Assembly: GCF_000236785.1 (NCBI RefSeq)
Contig: NZ_AGUF01000058.1
Span: forward strand, 1-64,000
Source: Achromobacter arsenitoxydans SY8
GTDB taxonomy: Bacteria > Pseudomonadota > Gammaproteobacteria > Burkholderiales > Burkholderiaceae_B
DNA: 64,000 nt
Direction of reading: 5' to 3'
Shown: in pieces, positions 9,420 to 19,232 of the stretch
How the letters are laid out: each line of letters opens with the position of its first letter
Numbering within the stretch: position 1 is the stretch's first letter
Program-made: the position numbers and the translations under genes
The notes under the pieces: generated by a model
What the model was told of the DNA's origin: nothing
Databases searched by the model: none
The model's input: the letters and a program-made list of their open reading frames with translations, nothing else

Positions 9420-10279
9420 CCGAGGCGACTCTTCCTGCCCGCTACGCCGTCATCGGCAATCCCATCGCACACAGCCGTTCGCCTCAGATCCACGCCATGT
9501 TTTCGCAGCAGACCGGCACGCCGCTGCGCTACGAACGCCTGCTGGCGCCGGTGGACGGTTTTGCCGACGCCGTGGCCGCCTTCGTGGCGGACGGCGGCCT
9601 GGGCCTGAATGTCACGGTGCCGTTCAAGCTTGACGCCTATGCGCTGGCGGCCGCCAGCCTGTCCAGCCGCGCCCGGCTGGCCGGCGCGGTCAACACCCTG
9701 TCCTGGCGCGACGGCGCCTGGCACGGCTGCAATACCGACGGCGTGGGCCTGGTGAGCGACCTGCTGCGCCTGGGCGTGCAGTTGGACGGCGCGTCCGTGC
9801 TGCTGGTGGGCGCGGGCGGCGCCGCCCGCGGCGTGCTGCAGCCGCTGGCCGAGGCCGGCTGCGCCCGCATCCACATCGTCAACCGCACCGCCGCCCGTGC
9901 CGAAGAACTTGCCGCCGCGTGGCGCGAAGGCGGCGTATCGCCGCAAACCCGGGTCACCGCCGGCGCCCTGGCGGACGCCGCCACGCCTGGCGGCTGGAAC
10001 CTGGTCGTCAACGCCACGGCCAGCGGGTTGCAGAACGCCGCGCCCGATCTGCCCTCCGGGCTGTACGCGCAAGGGGCCACCGCCTACGACATGATGTACG
10101 GCGCGCAGCCCACCGCCTTCATGAAACAGGCCAGGGCCGATGGCGCCGCGCTGACCGCTGACGGCCTGGGCATGCTGGTGGGCCAGGCCGCCGAGAGCTT
10201 TTTCATCTGGCACGGCGTGCGGCCCGACCCCGCCCCGGTGCTGGCGGCGCTGCGCGAGGCGCTCGCCGCGGGACGCTGA
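9416..10279 (+). CDS. aroE: Shikimate dehydrogenase (NADP+)
   Basis: 287 residues. Reduces 3-dehydroshikimate to shikimate. Shikimate-binding blocks: GNPIAHSRSPQIHAMF, NVTVPFK with the catalytic lysine, and NTDGVGLVSDL with the catalytic Asp; the NADP-binding loop is GAGGAARGVL followed by NRTAARAEEL. ATGA overlap with the TonB-like gene and only 5 bases to mtgA suggest co-transcription. Confidence 0.96.
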   Translation: MTEATLPARYAVIGNPIAHSRSPQIHAMFSQQTGTPLRYERLLAPVDGFADAVAAFVADGGLGLNVTVPFKLDAYALAAASLSSRARLAGAVNTLSWRDGAWHGCNTDGVGLVSDLLRLGVQLDGASVLLVGAGGAARGVLQPLAEAGCARIHIVNRTAARAEELAAAWREGGVSPQTRVTAGALADAATPGGWNLVVNATASGLQNAAPDLPSGLYAQGATAYDMMYGAQPTAFMKQARADGAALTADGLGMLVGQAAESFFIWHGVRPDPAPVLAALREALAAGR

Positions 10280-10284
10280 GCGGC

Positions 10285-11022
10285 ATGGCAACCCGCTCCA
10301 GCCGCGGCGGCTCGGGCCGCAATTGGTTCCGGATCACCACCGGCCTGCTGATGGCGCTGATCTGCGCGATCCTGCTGTATCAGTTCTGGCTGTTTGCCCA
10401 AGTGGTCTGGTACAACTACCGGGATCCCGGCAGCAGCGCGGTGATGCGCGAAGAACTGTCGCGCCTGCGCAAGGACGACCCTGCTATCGAGCTGAAGCAC
10501 GAATGGGTGCCCTATGACCAGATCAACCGCACGCTAAAGCGCGCGGTGATCGCCTCGGAAGACTCCAATTTCACGGGGCACGACGGCGTCGAATGGGACG
10601 CCATCCGCAAGGCCTGGGAATACAACCAGAAGCAGGAGGAAGCCGGGCGCTCCAAGATGCGCGGCGGATCCACCATTACCCAGCAGCTGGCCAAGAACCT
10701 ATTCCTGTCCGGCTCGCGCAGCTACCTGCGCAAAGGGCAGGAACTGGTCCTGGCCTACATGATCGAACATGTCATGAGCAAAGAGCGGATCCTGGAGCTG
10801 TATCTGAACGTAGCCGAATGGGGCGTGGGCGTCTTCGGCGCCCAGGCCGCAGCCAGGCATTATTTCAACACCACCGCCGCCAATCTCGGGGCCAGCCAGT
10901 CGGCCCGGCTGGCGGCGATGCTGCCCAATCCGCGCTTCTACGACAAGCACCGCAGGTCCAACTACCTGAACTCCCGGGTCGGCGTGCTGACGCGCCGCAT
11001 GCAGATGGTGGACATCCCCTGA
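10285..11022 (+). CDS. mtgA: Monofunctional biosynthetic peptidoglycan glycosyltransferase
   Basis: 245 residues. Polymerises lipid II into glycan strands at the periplasmic face. One N-terminal membrane anchor (about residues 14-38: RITTGLLMALICAILLYQFWLF) and a GT51 domain with the catalytic-glutamate motif ASEDSNFTGHDG, then GGSTITQQLAKNLFLS and KERILELYLNVAEWG. Transpeptidase domain absent, as expected for MtgA. Follows aroE by 5 bases. Confidence 0.95.
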   Translation: MATRSSRGGSGRNWFRITTGLLMALICAILLYQFWLFAQVVWYNYRDPGSSAVMREELSRLRKDDPAIELKHEWVPYDQINRTLKRAVIASEDSNFTGHDGVEWDAIRKAWEYNQKQEEAGRSKMRGGSTITQQLAKNLFLSGSRSYLRKGQELVLAYMIEHVMSKERILELYLNVAEWGVGVFGAQAAARHYFNTTAANLGASQSARLAAMLPNPRFYDKHRRSNYLNSRVGVLTRRMQMVDIP

Positions 11023-11116
11023 CGGGAAACGGGACAGACCCGTCCTTTCCGCGGCGCCGTGCGCAGCGGATTTTGTTAAGCTTTCACGTTTACGCGCTCC
11101 ATTCCGATTCTTCTAC

Positions 11117-12295
11117 ATGCGTACCGCACGCCGCTACCTGGCCCGCGAGGTCTATCGCTCTTGCGCAGTGGTCCTGATGGCCCTGCTGGGCCTTTTCACG
11201 TTCTTCGCACTGGTGGACGATCTGGACAACGTGGGCGACAAGTTCTCCATGATGGCCTTGCTGTACATGCAGGCGCTGGCGATCCCCACCCGTCTCTACG
11301 ACCTTCTGCCCATCGGGCTCCTGATCGGCGCCATCCTTGCGCTGGCGGGCCTCGCGCAGCGCAATGAACTCGTCATCCTGCGGGTGTCCGGCGTCAGCGG
11401 CATGCGCCTGCTGCGGATGCTGTGGGTGGTGACCATCCCCCTGATGATCGGCGCCGGCCTGTTGTCCGAATACGTCACTCCCTGGGCCGAAATGAAAACC
11501 GGCGAGGCCAACCTGCTGTTCCGCGGCAAGGCCGGCGGCGACCGCCTCAAAAGCGGCTATTGGTTCAAGGAGCCCACCGCGAACGGCGGCACACGCATCA
11601 TCAACATCGCCGAACTGAAAGGCGACGGCCAGGTGGCCGGCGTGACGCTCTACGAATTCAAGAAAGACCTGACGCTGTCGGCGCTGTCCACGGCCCCGTC
11701 CGGCCTGTTCGCCCACGGCGACTTGGTGCTCAAGGACGTCGCCGAGACACGGCTGGACGCCGATGCCGCGTCGGCGCTGGCCAACGCGCGCCCGCCCAAG
11801 AACCCGCCCGCCACGGTCGTGAAGCTGCCGGAGCGCACCATCGACACCACGCTCAGCGCCGAGCGCCTGCTGGCGCGTGTGCTGACCCCGGAACGCATGT
11901 CCATCGTCACGCTGCTGGACTACGTGGACTATCTGCGCGACAACCAGCTCCAATATGGTCGACAGGTCGTCGCCTTGTGGCGCAAACTGGCTTATCCCTT
12001 CACCCTGCTGGTGATGATCACGATCGCCGCCCCCATCGGCCTGATGCAGACCCGCCGCGGCGGCGTCGGCGCCAAGGTGTTCGTGGGCATCCTGCTGGGC
12101 GTGGGCTTCTTCATGCTGAACCAGCTTGCCCTCAACGTGGGCATGCTGGGCAAGTGGCCGCCCTGGCTGACCGCCCTGGGCCCGAACCTGGGCGCCATGG
12201 CGGTGGCGCTGGCCGCCATGAGCTACATGGAATACCGCCACACCATTACCCGTGTCGTCCAACAACGCTGGCCTTGGAGTAAAAGTCCCGCATGA
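11117..12295 (+). CDS. lptG: Lipopolysaccharide export ABC transporter permease LptG
   Basis: 392 residues. One of two permeases that, with LptF and LptB, extract LPS from the inner membrane. Topology fits YjgP/YjgQ: three N-terminal membrane helices (11-35, about 55-80, about 100-125), a large periplasmic beta-jellyroll (about 135-275) and three C-terminal helices. Family marks include the N-terminal [13 protein letters not shown] and [14 protein letters not shown] choose LptG over LptF from overall resemblance. lptF is not in this window. The stop overlaps the apaH start by ATGA. Confidence 0.88.
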   Translation: MRTARRYLAREVYRSCAVVLMALLGLFTFFALVDDLDNVGDKFSMMALLYMQALAIPTRLYDLLPIGLLIGAILALAGLAQRNELVILRVSGVSGMRLLRMLWVVTIPLMIGAGLLSEYVTPWAEMKTGEANLLFRGKAGGDRLKSGYWFKEPTANGGTRIINIAELKGDGQVAGVTLYEFKKDLTLSALSTAPSGLFAHGDLVLKDVAETRLDADAASALANARPPKNPPATVVKLPERTIDTTLSAERLLARVLTPERMSIVTLLDYVDYLRDNQLQYGRQVVALWRKLAYPFTLLVMITIAAPIGLMQTRRGGVGAKVFVGILLGVGFFMLNQLALNVGMLGKWPPWLTALGPNLGAMAVALAAMSYMEYRHTITRVVQQRWPWSKSPA

Positions 12296-13125
12296 ACGGC
12301 AGTATCTGGATGATCGGCGACGTGCAGGGCTGCTGCTCGCCGCTGGATCGCTTGCTGTCCCACCCCGACCTGGTCGGCGACCCCGAGTCGCGCCTCTGGT
12401 TTGCCGGGGATCTGGTCAACCGCGGCCCGCAGTCGCTCGAGACCCTGCGTCGCATCATCGACCTGGGCGATCGCGCGACGGTGGTGCTGGGCAACCATGA
12501 CCTGCATCTGCTGGCCACGGCCGCGGGCGTGCGCAAGCCGTCCAAATCGGACACCCTCGAGGCCATCCTCCGGGCGCCGGACGCGGCCGACCTGATCAAT
12601 TGGCTGCGGTTCCGCCCGCTGGCGCATTTCGAGCAAGGCCACCTGCTGGTCCATGCCGGCACGCTGGCCAAGTGGGACGTCGCCAAGACGCTGGCCCTGG
12701 CCGGCGAAGTGCAGGACGCCCTGCGCAGCCCGAACTGGCAGAAAGCGCTGCAGAAGATGTACGGCAACGAGCCCGCCACCTGGAAGGAAGACCACAAGGG
12801 CGGCAAGCGGATGCGGGTGATCATCAATGCCCTGACGCGCATCCGGCTTTGCACGCCCAACGGGCACATGGAATTCGCCACCAAGGTGACGCCGGGCGCC
12901 TGGCCGCCGGGACTGGTTCCCTGGTTCGACGTCCCCAACCGCGCCACGCGCAATGTCACGACGGTGTTCGGCCACTGGTCGACGCTGGGCCTGCTGCAGC
13001 GGCCGGACGTCATCTGCCTGGATACCGGCTGCGTGTGGGGCGGATCGCTCACCGCACTGCGGCTGCAGGACCGCAAGCTGGTGCAGGTGAAGTGCTCGCA
13101 GTTCCAGGATCCGCTGGGCGAGTAA
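12292..13125 (+). CDS. apaH: Symmetrical bis(5'-nucleosyl)-tetraphosphatase
   Basis: 277 residues. Hydrolyses Ap4A to two ADP and also decaps Np4-capped RNA. Metallophosphatase motifs: [31 protein letters not shown] and the later histidines in LVHAG and FGHW. ATGA overlap with lptG. Convergent with the ABC ATPase gene; the 27-base gap contains a short CGCCG/CGGCG hairpin. Confidence 0.96.
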   Translation: MNGSIWMIGDVQGCCSPLDRLLSHPDLVGDPESRLWFAGDLVNRGPQSLETLRRIIDLGDRATVVLGNHDLHLLATAAGVRKPSKSDTLEAILRAPDAADLINWLRFRPLAHFEQGHLLVHAGTLAKWDVAKTLALAGEVQDALRSPNWQKALQKMYGNEPATWKEDHKGGKRMRVIINALTRIRLCTPNGHMEFATKVTPGAWPPGLVPWFDVPNRATRNVTTVFGHWSTLGLLQRPDVICLDTGCVWGGSLTALRLQDRKLVQVKCSQFQDPLGE

Positions 13126-13152
13126 TCGCCGCCCACACGGCGGCGTCAAGGC

Positions 13153-13878
13153 TCAATGCCGGATTTCGGCCAGGAACTTCTGTGCCCGGACTGTCTGGGG
13201 CCGGCTGAAGAAAGCGTCCGGCGTGCCGGTTTCCACAATGCGCCCCGCGTCCATGAACCAGACGCGGTCCGCCACCTCGCGGGCAAAGCCCATCTCGTGC
13301 GTGACGCACACCATCGTCATCCCATCCTTGGCCAGGCCCTTCATTACCTGAAGCACCTCGCCCACCATCTCCGGATCCAGCGCGCTGGTCGGCTCGTCGA
13401 ACAACATGACGGGCGGGCTCATCGCGAGCGCACGCGCGATAGCCACGCGCTGTTGCTGGCCGCCGGAAAGCTGGGCTGGATAGGCGTCCGCCTTGTGCGC
13501 CAGCCCCACCCGTTCCAGCAACTGCATCGCGCGGTCGCGGGCTTCCGGACGGCGGGCGCGCTTGAGCTGCAGCGGCGCCAGCATCAGGTTCTCGAGCACG
13601 GACAGGTGCGGAAAGAGATTGAATTGCTGGAACACAAAGCCGATATGGCTGCGCAACGAGTCCAGGTGGACGTCTTTGCCGTAAATGTCCTTGCCATCCA
13701 CTTCGATGACGCCCTTCTGGATGGGCTCCAGCCGATTGACGGTACGGATCAGCGTGGATTTGCCCGAGCCCGAGGGCCCGCACACCACGACGACCTCGCC
13801 CCTGTCGACTTGCGCCGTCACGTCGGCCAGCGCCTGATACTCGCCATACCACTTCTGCACTTCGGAAAATCGGATCAT
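13153..13878 (-). CDS. Polar amino acid ABC transporter ATP-binding protein (GlnQ/GltL type)
   Basis: 241 residues. Energises amino acid import. Walker [10 protein letters not shown] (residues 33-41), signature [15 protein letters not shown], Walker [15 protein letters not shown] and switch histidine in [14 protein letters not shown] overlap with the preceding permease gene. Last gene of the operon RraA-aminotransferase-binding protein-permease-permease-ATPase. Confidence 0.94.
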   Translation of the reverse strand: MIRFSEVQKWYGEYQALADVTAQVDRGEVVVVCGPSGSGKSTLIRTVNRLEPIQKGVIEVDGKDIYGKDVHLDSLRSHIGFVFQQFNLFPHLSVLENLMLAPLQLKRARRPEARDRAMQLLERVGLAHKADAYPAQLSGGQQQRVAIARALAMSPPVMLFDEPTSALDPEMVGEVLQVMKGLAKDGMTMVCVTHEMGFAREVADRVWFMDAGRIVETGTPDAFFSRPQTVRAQKFLAEIRH

Positions 13879-14591
13879 GTGGGCACCACTTTCTGGGCTG
13901 GCGCAGGTCCGGCGCGCCGCCTGCCGATACGGCGTTCGGTCAGGTGCACCAGGGAACTCAGGCCAAAATTCAGGACGAAATAGGTCAGCGCAAGCAAGCC
14001 GAAGACCTCGAAGGGCTTGGTCAGCAGCACGCTGTTGATCTGGTTGGCGGCATAGGTCAGCTCTTGCACGCTGATCACGTAGGCCAGCGACGTTTCCTTC
14101 ACCGTCGACACGAACTGGCTCAGCATGCTGGGCAGCATGTTGTAGAGCGCCTGCGGCAGGATGACGCGCCGCATGGTCTGCAGGTACGACAGTCCCAGCG
14201 CGCGGCTGGCTTCCTGCTGGCCGGGCGGCAGCGCCTGGATGCCGGCGCGGATGATCTCGGCCAGGTAGGCGCTTTCGTAGCAGACCAGCGCCACCACCAT
14301 GGTGGTCGTGCCCGCCACGGGACGTCCGATGACGAGCGGCACGAAGAAATAGGCCCAGAAGATAAACATCAGCAGCGGCAGGCCGCGCACCAGATAGACC
14401 ACGGCCGACGACGGCCAATAGAAGATCCGGTAGGGGCTGATGCGGCCCAGCGCCAGCAGCACGCCGCAGGGCAGCGCCAGGGCCAGGCTGATGGCGGCCA
14501 GCCCCAGGGTGGCCGCGAGCCCCCCGATGGGGCCGTGCGGATACTGGCCGATCAGGAGCAGCAGCCAATTGTCTTTGAGGATGTCCCACAT
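13875..14591 (-). CDS. Polar amino acid ABC transporter permease (GltK type)
   Basis: 238 residues with the His/Glu/Gln/Arg/opine permease layout: N-terminal [21 protein letters not shown] and the EAA loop [23 protein letters not shown] that contacts the ATPase, plus about five hydrophobic segments. Two bases separate it from the first permease gene; together they form the membrane heterodimer. Confidence 0.92.
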   Translation of the reverse strand: MWDILKDNWLLLLIGQYPHGPIGGLAATLGLAAISLALALPCGVLLALGRISPYRIFYWPSSAVVYLVRGLPLLMFIFWAYFFVPLVIGRPVAGTTTMVVALVCYESAYLAEIIRAGIQALPPGQQEASRALGLSYLQTMRRVILPQALYNMLPSMLSQFVSTVKETSLAYVISVQELTYAANQINSVLLTKPFEVFGLLALTYFVLNFGLSSLVHLTERRIGRRRAGPAPAQKVVPT

Positions 14592-14593
14592 GA

Positions 14594-15295
14594 TCAGCGC
14601 ACTCCCAGCGGACGGTAGCGTCGTTGCAGGATCGCGCCGCCGCCCATGATCAGGAATGACAGCACAAGGTAGATCACCGTCACCACGGCATAGGCCTCGA
14701 ATGTGCGAAACGTGTTGTTCTCGATCTCGCGTCCGGCCGCGGTCAGCTCGGTCACGCCGATGGCCATCGCCAGGCTGGTGTTCTTGAGCAGCAGCAAGGT
14801 CTGGTTGAGCAGCGGCGGAATCGCGATGCGAAAGGCTTGCGGCAAGACGACTTTGCGCATGGTCTTAAGAAAACTCAGCCCCAGCGCGCGCGCCGCCTCG
14901 ACTTGCCCGGGCGGGATGCCGCGTATGGCGCTGCGCAGGTCTTCGCAGACATACGCCGACATCACCAGCCCGATCGCAATGCAGGACAGAATGAACTCGC
15001 TGCCATGGCTGTTGAGCCAGTCGGTGGCGGCCTGCGGCAGCAGCGCCGGAACGCCGAAATACCAGAACAGGATGTGCACCAGCATGGGCACGTTGCGGTG
15101 GAACGCGACATAGGTCGCGATCAACCCGTTGGCGATGGGCGAGCCCGTCAGGCGGATCACCGCCAGCAGGCTGCCTACGAAGAACGCCAGGATCCAGGCG
15201 AGCCCGGCCAGCGCCAGGGTGGTGGTCAGCCCCCTGAGCAGCCAGTCCGGATACTCGCCCTGGAATATGGCGCTGAAGTCGAAGATGTAATGCAT
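14594..15295 (-). CDS. Polar amino acid ABC transporter permease (GltJ type)
   Basis: 233 residues. Second permease of the heterodimer. N-terminal segment [23 protein letters not shown] loop [22 protein letters not shown], and [15 protein letters not shown] typical of glutamate/aspartate importers. The start [11 protein letters not shown] at 15295 is preferred over the ATG six codons upstream because this opening is typical of GltJ proteins. Confidence 0.9.
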   Translation of the reverse strand: MHYIFDFSAIFQGEYPDWLLRGLTTTLALAGLAWILAFFVGSLLAVIRLTGSPIANGLIATYVAFHRNVPMLVHILFWYFGVPALLPQAATDWLNSHGSEFILSCIAIGLVMSAYVCEDLRSAIRGIPPGQVEAARALGLSFLKTMRKVVLPQAFRIAIPPLLNQTLLLLKNTSLAMAIGVTELTAAGREIENNTFRTFEAYAVVTVIYLVLSFLIMGGGAILQRRYRPLGVR

Positions 15296-15323
15296 CGAAC
15301 CAGGCTCCAGCACGCTTGGCGTG

Positions 15324-16151
15324 TCAACCCTTGATGGCTTCGATGCGGAAGTCGCGCTTGATGTTGAACTGCGTGCCCGCGCCGAACCACTTGTCGAAGG
15401 TCTTGGCCGCCGCGCCCGACGACTCCATTTCGTCCAGCACCTTGTTCACCTGGTTCAGCATGGCCGTATCGCCCTTGCGCACGCCGACACCCCACGGTTC
15501 GACGAACAGCGCGGGTTCCAGGATCTTGACCGGCACCGCGCTCGAGGCGGCCTGGTTCTGCAGCTTGACCAGCATCAGCTCCGAACCCACGAAACCGCTT
15601 ACCTTGCCCTGCTGCAAGGCCAGGAAGGCGCCGCTGGGATCCTTGAACGTGACGGGCTCGACGTTGGGGATGTTCTTGCGCGCGCCCTGCTCCGACGACG
15701 AGCCGCGCACTGCGCTGACCCGCTTGCCCGCCAGGTCGGCCGGCGCCTTCAGGTCCTTTTCCGAATCGCGCGCAAGCACCTTCTGCAGGCTCACGAAATG
15801 CTGGTGCGAATAATCAATCTGCTTGGCGCGCTCCGGCGACCAGCCCAGGTTGGCGGCCACGACGTCCACACGGCCGGCGATCAGCTCGGGGATGCGGGCC
15901 TCGACGGCGATCAGCTTGAGCTCGAGCGGCACGCCCAGGCTGTTCGCCAGCGCCTGGCAGACGTCCACTTCATAGCCCACGATGCCGCGGGTCTTCGGAT
16001 CCTGGAAGCTGAACGGCTCGGCCGTTCCCATGGTGCCGCAAATGAACTTGCCGCGCGCCTTGATGTCCTGAAGCGTATCGGCATGTGCGGCGGGAGCCAG
16101 CCCGGCAACCAGGCCAACGGCGGCAACGAAGGAGGAGATAACGGTCTTCAT
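15324..16151 (-). CDS. Periplasmic amino-acid-binding protein of the ABC transporter
   Basis: 275 residues. Signal peptide 1-24 ending PAAHA-D. Solute-binding family 3 body begins TLQDIKARGKFICGTMGTAEPFSF and includes GYEVDVCQALANSLG and AANLGWSPERAKQIDYS. This type binds polar amino acids such as glutamate, aspartate or glutamine; the exact ligand cannot be read. Placement directly after an aminotransferase and an RraA-type aldolase suggests that the ligand is an unusual amino acid destined for transamination and retro-aldol cleavage (inference). Confidence 0.92.
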   Translation of the reverse strand: MKTVISSFVAAVGLVAGLAPAAHADTLQDIKARGKFICGTMGTAEPFSFQDPKTRGIVGYEVDVCQALANSLGVPLELKLIAVEARIPELIAGRVDVVAANLGWSPERAKQIDYSHQHFVSLQKVLARDSEKDLKAPADLAGKRVSAVRGSSSEQGARKNIPNVEPVTFKDPSGAFLALQQGKVSGFVGSELMLVKLQNQAASSAVPVKILEPALFVEPWGVGVRKGDTAMLNQVNKVLDEMESSGAAAKTFDKWFGAGTQFNIKRDFRIEAIKG

Positions 16152-16163
16152 GCGATTTCCCTT

Positions 16164-16174
16164 TGGAATATAGG
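16164..16174. promoter_or_regulatory. Possible LysR-type operator half, copy 1
   Basis: TGGAATATAGG lies 13 bases upstream of the binding-protein start codon, between the aminotransferase and transporter genes. The identical 11-mer recurs at 18239-18249 in the divergent promoter region of the same gene set. AT-rich in a GC-rich genome, so a shared regulator site is plausible. Confidence 0.4.
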
Positions 16175-16205
16175 TATGGGTACTGCCGAGAAAATGGAGG
16201 TCAGG

Positions 16206-17423
16206 TCAGGTCAGGCTGGCGCACGCTTCGCGGATGCGGCGGCAGCCCTCTTCAATGTTGGCCATCGAGGTCGCGAAGCTCAGGCGCAGGTATGGCGACA
16301 GGCCATAGGCCGCGCCGTCCAGGCCGGCCACGCCCGCCTCGTCCAGCAGGAACATCACGACGTCCAGATCGCTTTCCAGCGTGCGGCCGGACGGCGTGCG
16401 CTTGCCCAGCAAGCCCTCGACCGACGGGTAGACATAGAATGCGCCCTGCGGAATCGGGCAGCGGATGCCGGGCACCGCGTTGAGCAGCGCCACGATGCGG
16501 TCGCGCCGGTCATGGAACAGGGCGGCGGCATCGCGCACGCACTGCTGGTCGGCGGTCAGCGCGGTGCGTGCGGCCGCCTGGCTGATGGCGCTGACGCAGC
16601 TGGTGCTCTGCGAGATCAGCGTGGCCATCGCCTTGATAAGCGCCTTCGGTCCGCCCGCGTAGCCCAGGCGCCAGCCCGTCATCGCGTAGGCCTTGGACAC
16701 GCCGTTGATCGTCAGCGTGCGTGCGGCCAGTTCCGGCGCCACGGCGGCGGGCGACGCGTGGCGCGCATCGCCATAGGCCAAGTGTTCGTAGATCTCGTCG
16801 GTCATGAGCCACACCTGCGGATGACGCGCCAGCACGCCCGCCAGCGCACGCAGTTCGTCCGCCCCGTACATCGCGCCGGTGGGGTTGCTGGGCGTGTTCA
16901 GCAGCACCCACTTCGTGCGCGGCGTGATGGCGCGTTCCAATGCCTCCGGCGTGAGCTTGAAGCCGTCGGACTCCGGGCAGGCCACCACCACCGGGGTGCC
17001 ATCATTGACCAGCACCATGTCGGGATAGGACACCCAATACGGCGCCGGGATGATCACCTCGTCGCCCGCCTGCACCGTCGCGGCCAGCGCCGTGAAGATC
17101 AGCTGCTTGGCGCCCACGCCGACGATGAGCGCGTCCAGCCCGTAGTCCAGCCCGTTCTCATGCAGGAACTTGGCGCGCACGGCCTCGAGCAACGGCTTGG
17201 CGCCGGTGGAAGACGTGTAGCGGATGTCGCCGCTGTTGAGCGCGTCGATACCGGCCTGGACGATGTGCGCGGGCGTGGGCAGATCAGGTTCGCCCACGGT
17301 GAAGTCGATGATGTCGCGGCCCTGGGCACGCAGCTGGTCGACGCGGCTCTTGGCCGCCATGCTGGGCGACGGCTTGATGACGCGGGCCCGTTCGGCCAGG
17401 AATTCGCTGGCGGCGCCGTTCAT
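16206..17423 (-). CDS. Pyridoxal-phosphate aminotransferase, class I/II (aspartate aminotransferase-like)
   Basis: 405 residues. Fold type I aminotransferase. Seen: FTVGEPDLPTPAHI near the N-terminus, the PLP-contact block NTPSNPTG, EIYEHLAYG, and the Schiff-base lysine in NGVSKAYAMTGWRLGY, followed by the arginine that binds the substrate alpha-carboxylate (YLRLSFA). It overlaps the RraA gene by ATGA and precedes an amino acid ABC transporter, pointing to a dedicated catabolic role rather than general aspartate metabolism. Substrate unknown. Confidence 0.9.
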   Translation of the reverse strand: MNGAASEFLAERARVIKPSPSMAAKSRVDQLRAQGRDIIDFTVGEPDLPTPAHIVQAGIDALNSGDIRYTSSTGAKPLLEAVRAKFLHENGLDYGLDALIVGVGAKQLIFTALAATVQAGDEVIIPAPYWVSYPDMVLVNDGTPVVVACPESDGFKLTPEALERAITPRTKWVLLNTPSNPTGAMYGADELRALAGVLARHPQVWLMTDEIYEHLAYGDARHASPAAVAPELAARTLTINGVSKAYAMTGWRLGYAGGPKALIKAMATLISQSTSCVSAISQAAARTALTADQQCVRDAAALFHDRRDRIVALLNAVPGIRCPIPQGAFYVYPSVEGLLGKRTPSGRTLESDLDVVMFLLDEAGVAGLDGAAYGLSPYLRLSFATSMANIEEGCRRIREACASLT

Positions 17424-18094
17424 ACGAGCCCCTTCGCGGCAAACGCGGCCTGCATCCAGCTCTGCGTCTTCGCGCCGGTGGCGATTTCGGCCATGATGCG
17501 CGCCTCCTTGTCGGCATGGGCGCGCGCGGCGGCGATCAGCGCCTCGGCTTCCGAAGGAGCAAAGCTCACCAGCCCGTCTTCGTCGCCCACCACGATGTCC
17601 CCGGGATTGATGACCTGCCCGCCAATCGACACCGGCACGTTGACTTCGCCCGGACCGTCCTTGTAGGGGCCGCGATGAATATGCCCCCGCGCATAGCACG
17701 GGAAGCTGTCGGCCTCGAAGGCCGCGACGTCGCGGATCGCGCCGTCGACGACGACGCCCGCGCATCCGTGGATCTGCAGGTAGCGCTTCATGATTTCGCC
17801 CAGCACGGCATTGGAAAGATCGCCGCCGGCGTCAACCACCAGCACGTGGCCCGGCTGGACTTGCATCATGGCCTTGTAGATCAGCAGGTTGTCGCCCGGA
17901 CGGGTCCTGACGGTCAGCGCGGTTCCCACCAGCTTGCCTGCGCCGTTATAGCGGCGCAGGCCGGCGATGCCCTCGCGGCGCGCGAGGTTGTCGCTGAGAT
18001 GGGGGGTGACGATGCCGGCAAGCGCTTCCCGGATGGAAGCGGGGGCAACGGGTGACGCGGGCAATATGCGTGCGCCGGTGGAAATGGTAGCCAT
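17420..18094 (-). CDS. RraA-family protein, probable 4-hydroxy-2-oxo-acid aldolase
   Basis: 224 residues. RraA fold. The family includes RNase E inhibitors and class II pyruvate aldolases that cleave 4-hydroxy-4-methyl-2-oxoglutarate or 4-carboxy-4-hydroxy-2-oxoadipate. The aldolases carry D-x20-R-D; here the equivalent is E100-x20-R121-D122 in the segment ending VVVDGAIRDV, with GDNLLIYKAMMQV and GDIVVGDEDGLV also conserved. First gene of an operon with an aminotransferase and amino acid transporter, which favours an aldolase role over RNase E inhibition (inference). Confidence 0.82.
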   Translation of the reverse strand: MATISTGARILPASPVAPASIREALAGIVTPHLSDNLARREGIAGLRRYNGAGKLVGTALTVRTRPGDNLLIYKAMMQVQPGHVLVVDAGGDLSNAVLGEIMKRYLQIHGCAGVVVDGAIRDVAAFEADSFPCYARGHIHRGPYKDGPGEVNVPVSIGGQVINPGDIVVGDEDGLVSFAPSEAEALIAAARAHADKEARIMAEIATGAKTQSWMQAAFAAKGLV

Positions 18095-18238
18095 GACGAT
18101 CTGCGTATCCTGAGTCTAAGCCGTCAGGTTCCCGGATTTCAGGGGCCGGGATCGGGCGGCAGGAATGAATCAGACCGAATGGTGCGAGCTTTTGCGATTC
18201 CAAAAAAGGGATTAAATTTCAGCGAACTTCATCTCTTT

Positions 18239-18260
18239 ATGGAATATAGGGGTTACCCCT
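18239..18260. promoter_or_regulatory. Possible LysR-type operator region, copy 2, with AGGGG-TTA-CCCCT palindrome
   Basis: In the 211-base divergent region between the RraA gene and the lysR gene, TGGAATATAGG (identical to 16164-16174) runs into a short palindrome AGGGGTTACCCCT. It sits about 50 bases upstream of the lysR start, a normal location for an autoregulatory LysR site. Confidence 0.45.
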
Positions 18261-18305
18261 TAGCGGAAATTTCGGAATGAACTGCACCGCTCGCACCGAC
18301 TTCCC

Positions 18306-19199
18306 ATGCTGACTTTCAAACAAATCGAAGCGCTGTACTGGACTGTGCGGCTGGGCACGTTTTCAGCCTCCGCGCAGAAGCTGCACACCACGCAATCGGC
18401 GATCACCAAGCGCATCCAGGAACTGGAAGCCGACTTCGATATTGCGCTGTTCGACCGCTCCGGGCACCGTGCCGAACTGACGGCGCGCGGCCACGAAATC
18501 TACGCCCTCGCCGAGGAAATGCTGGGCCACCGCGACCGCCTGCTGGCGCGCCTGAAAGGTCAGCACACGCTGACGGGCACCTTCCGCTTCGGCATCACCG
18601 AGATCACGGCCATGACCTGGCTGCCTGCGCTTATTCGCCTGCTGCGCGCGCATTACCCGCGCATCACGTTGGAGCCGCACATCGACCTTGGCGCCGACCT
18701 GCTCAAGCGCCTGCAGGCCGGCCAGCTGGACATGGCGTTCCTGCACGGCGAGTTCGCGGAACCCAACCTGCAGGTGGTGGCGTTGCAGCGGCTGGAATTC
18801 GCCTGGATGGGCAGCCCCGACCTGATCGACGCCAGCCGTGTCTACACCCCCGCCGACATTGCACGGCTGCCGCTGCTGCGGCAGAGCCGGGAGTCCGGGC
18901 TCAACATGATCTACGACGGGTGGCTGCGCCCCCACACGGCGGACAGCAACATTTTCACCATCAACAGCCTGATCGCCATGGCGGGGCTGACCGCCGCCGG
19001 CTTCGGCGTCAGTTGCCTGCCGCGCGACTACTTCGCGGACATGGTCAGCGCCAGGCAGCTGGTCATTGCGCGGACCAGCACCGCGCCGCCGCAATCGGTG
19101 TACAGCGCAATGTTCCGCCGGGACGCGGACGTGGCGTTTTGCGAGAGCGTGGCGGAACTGGCGGAAAGCTGCTGCGAGTTTTCCGCGGGCTGGCGGTGA
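18306..19199 (+). CDS. LysR-family transcriptional regulator
   Basis: 297 residues. N-terminal winged helix (residues 3-62: TFKQIEALYWTVRLGTFS, then LHTTQSAITKRIQELE) and a C-terminal ligand-binding domain starting near 90. Divergent from the RraA-aminotransferase-transporter operon, which it most likely controls. Ends 33 bases before the convergent plsC-like gene. Confidence 0.92.
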   Translation: MLTFKQIEALYWTVRLGTFSASAQKLHTTQSAITKRIQELEADFDIALFDRSGHRAELTARGHEIYALAEEMLGHRDRLLARLKGQHTLTGTFRFGITEITAMTWLPALIRLLRAHYPRITLEPHIDLGADLLKRLQAGQLDMAFLHGEFAEPNLQVVALQRLEFAWMGSPDLIDASRVYTPADIARLPLLRQSRESGLNMIYDGWLRPHTADSNIFTINSLIAMAGLTAAGFGVSCLPRDYFADMVSARQLVIARTSTAPPQSVYSAMFRRDADVAFCESVAELAESCCEFSAGWR

Positions 19200-19232
19200 C
19201 GCGCCGGACAGGCGGCGCGGCCGCCTGCGGGT

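Noticed and set aside
11022..11058. Terminator after mtgA (GACGGG ... CCCGTC)
   Set aside because: Stem is short and imperfect and only three T follow; too weak to call.
11117..12295. Absence of lptF beside lptG as a broken LPS export locus
   Set aside because: lptF may be encoded elsewhere; the window cannot show absence from the genome, and lptG itself is intact.
15321..17666. 781-codon open frame on the plus strand opposite the transporter/aminotransferase genes
   Set aside because: It is antisense to well-recognised genes (binding protein, aminotransferase), its translation is rich in Arg, Gly, His and Ala without domains, and such long shadows are expected in GC-rich DNA.
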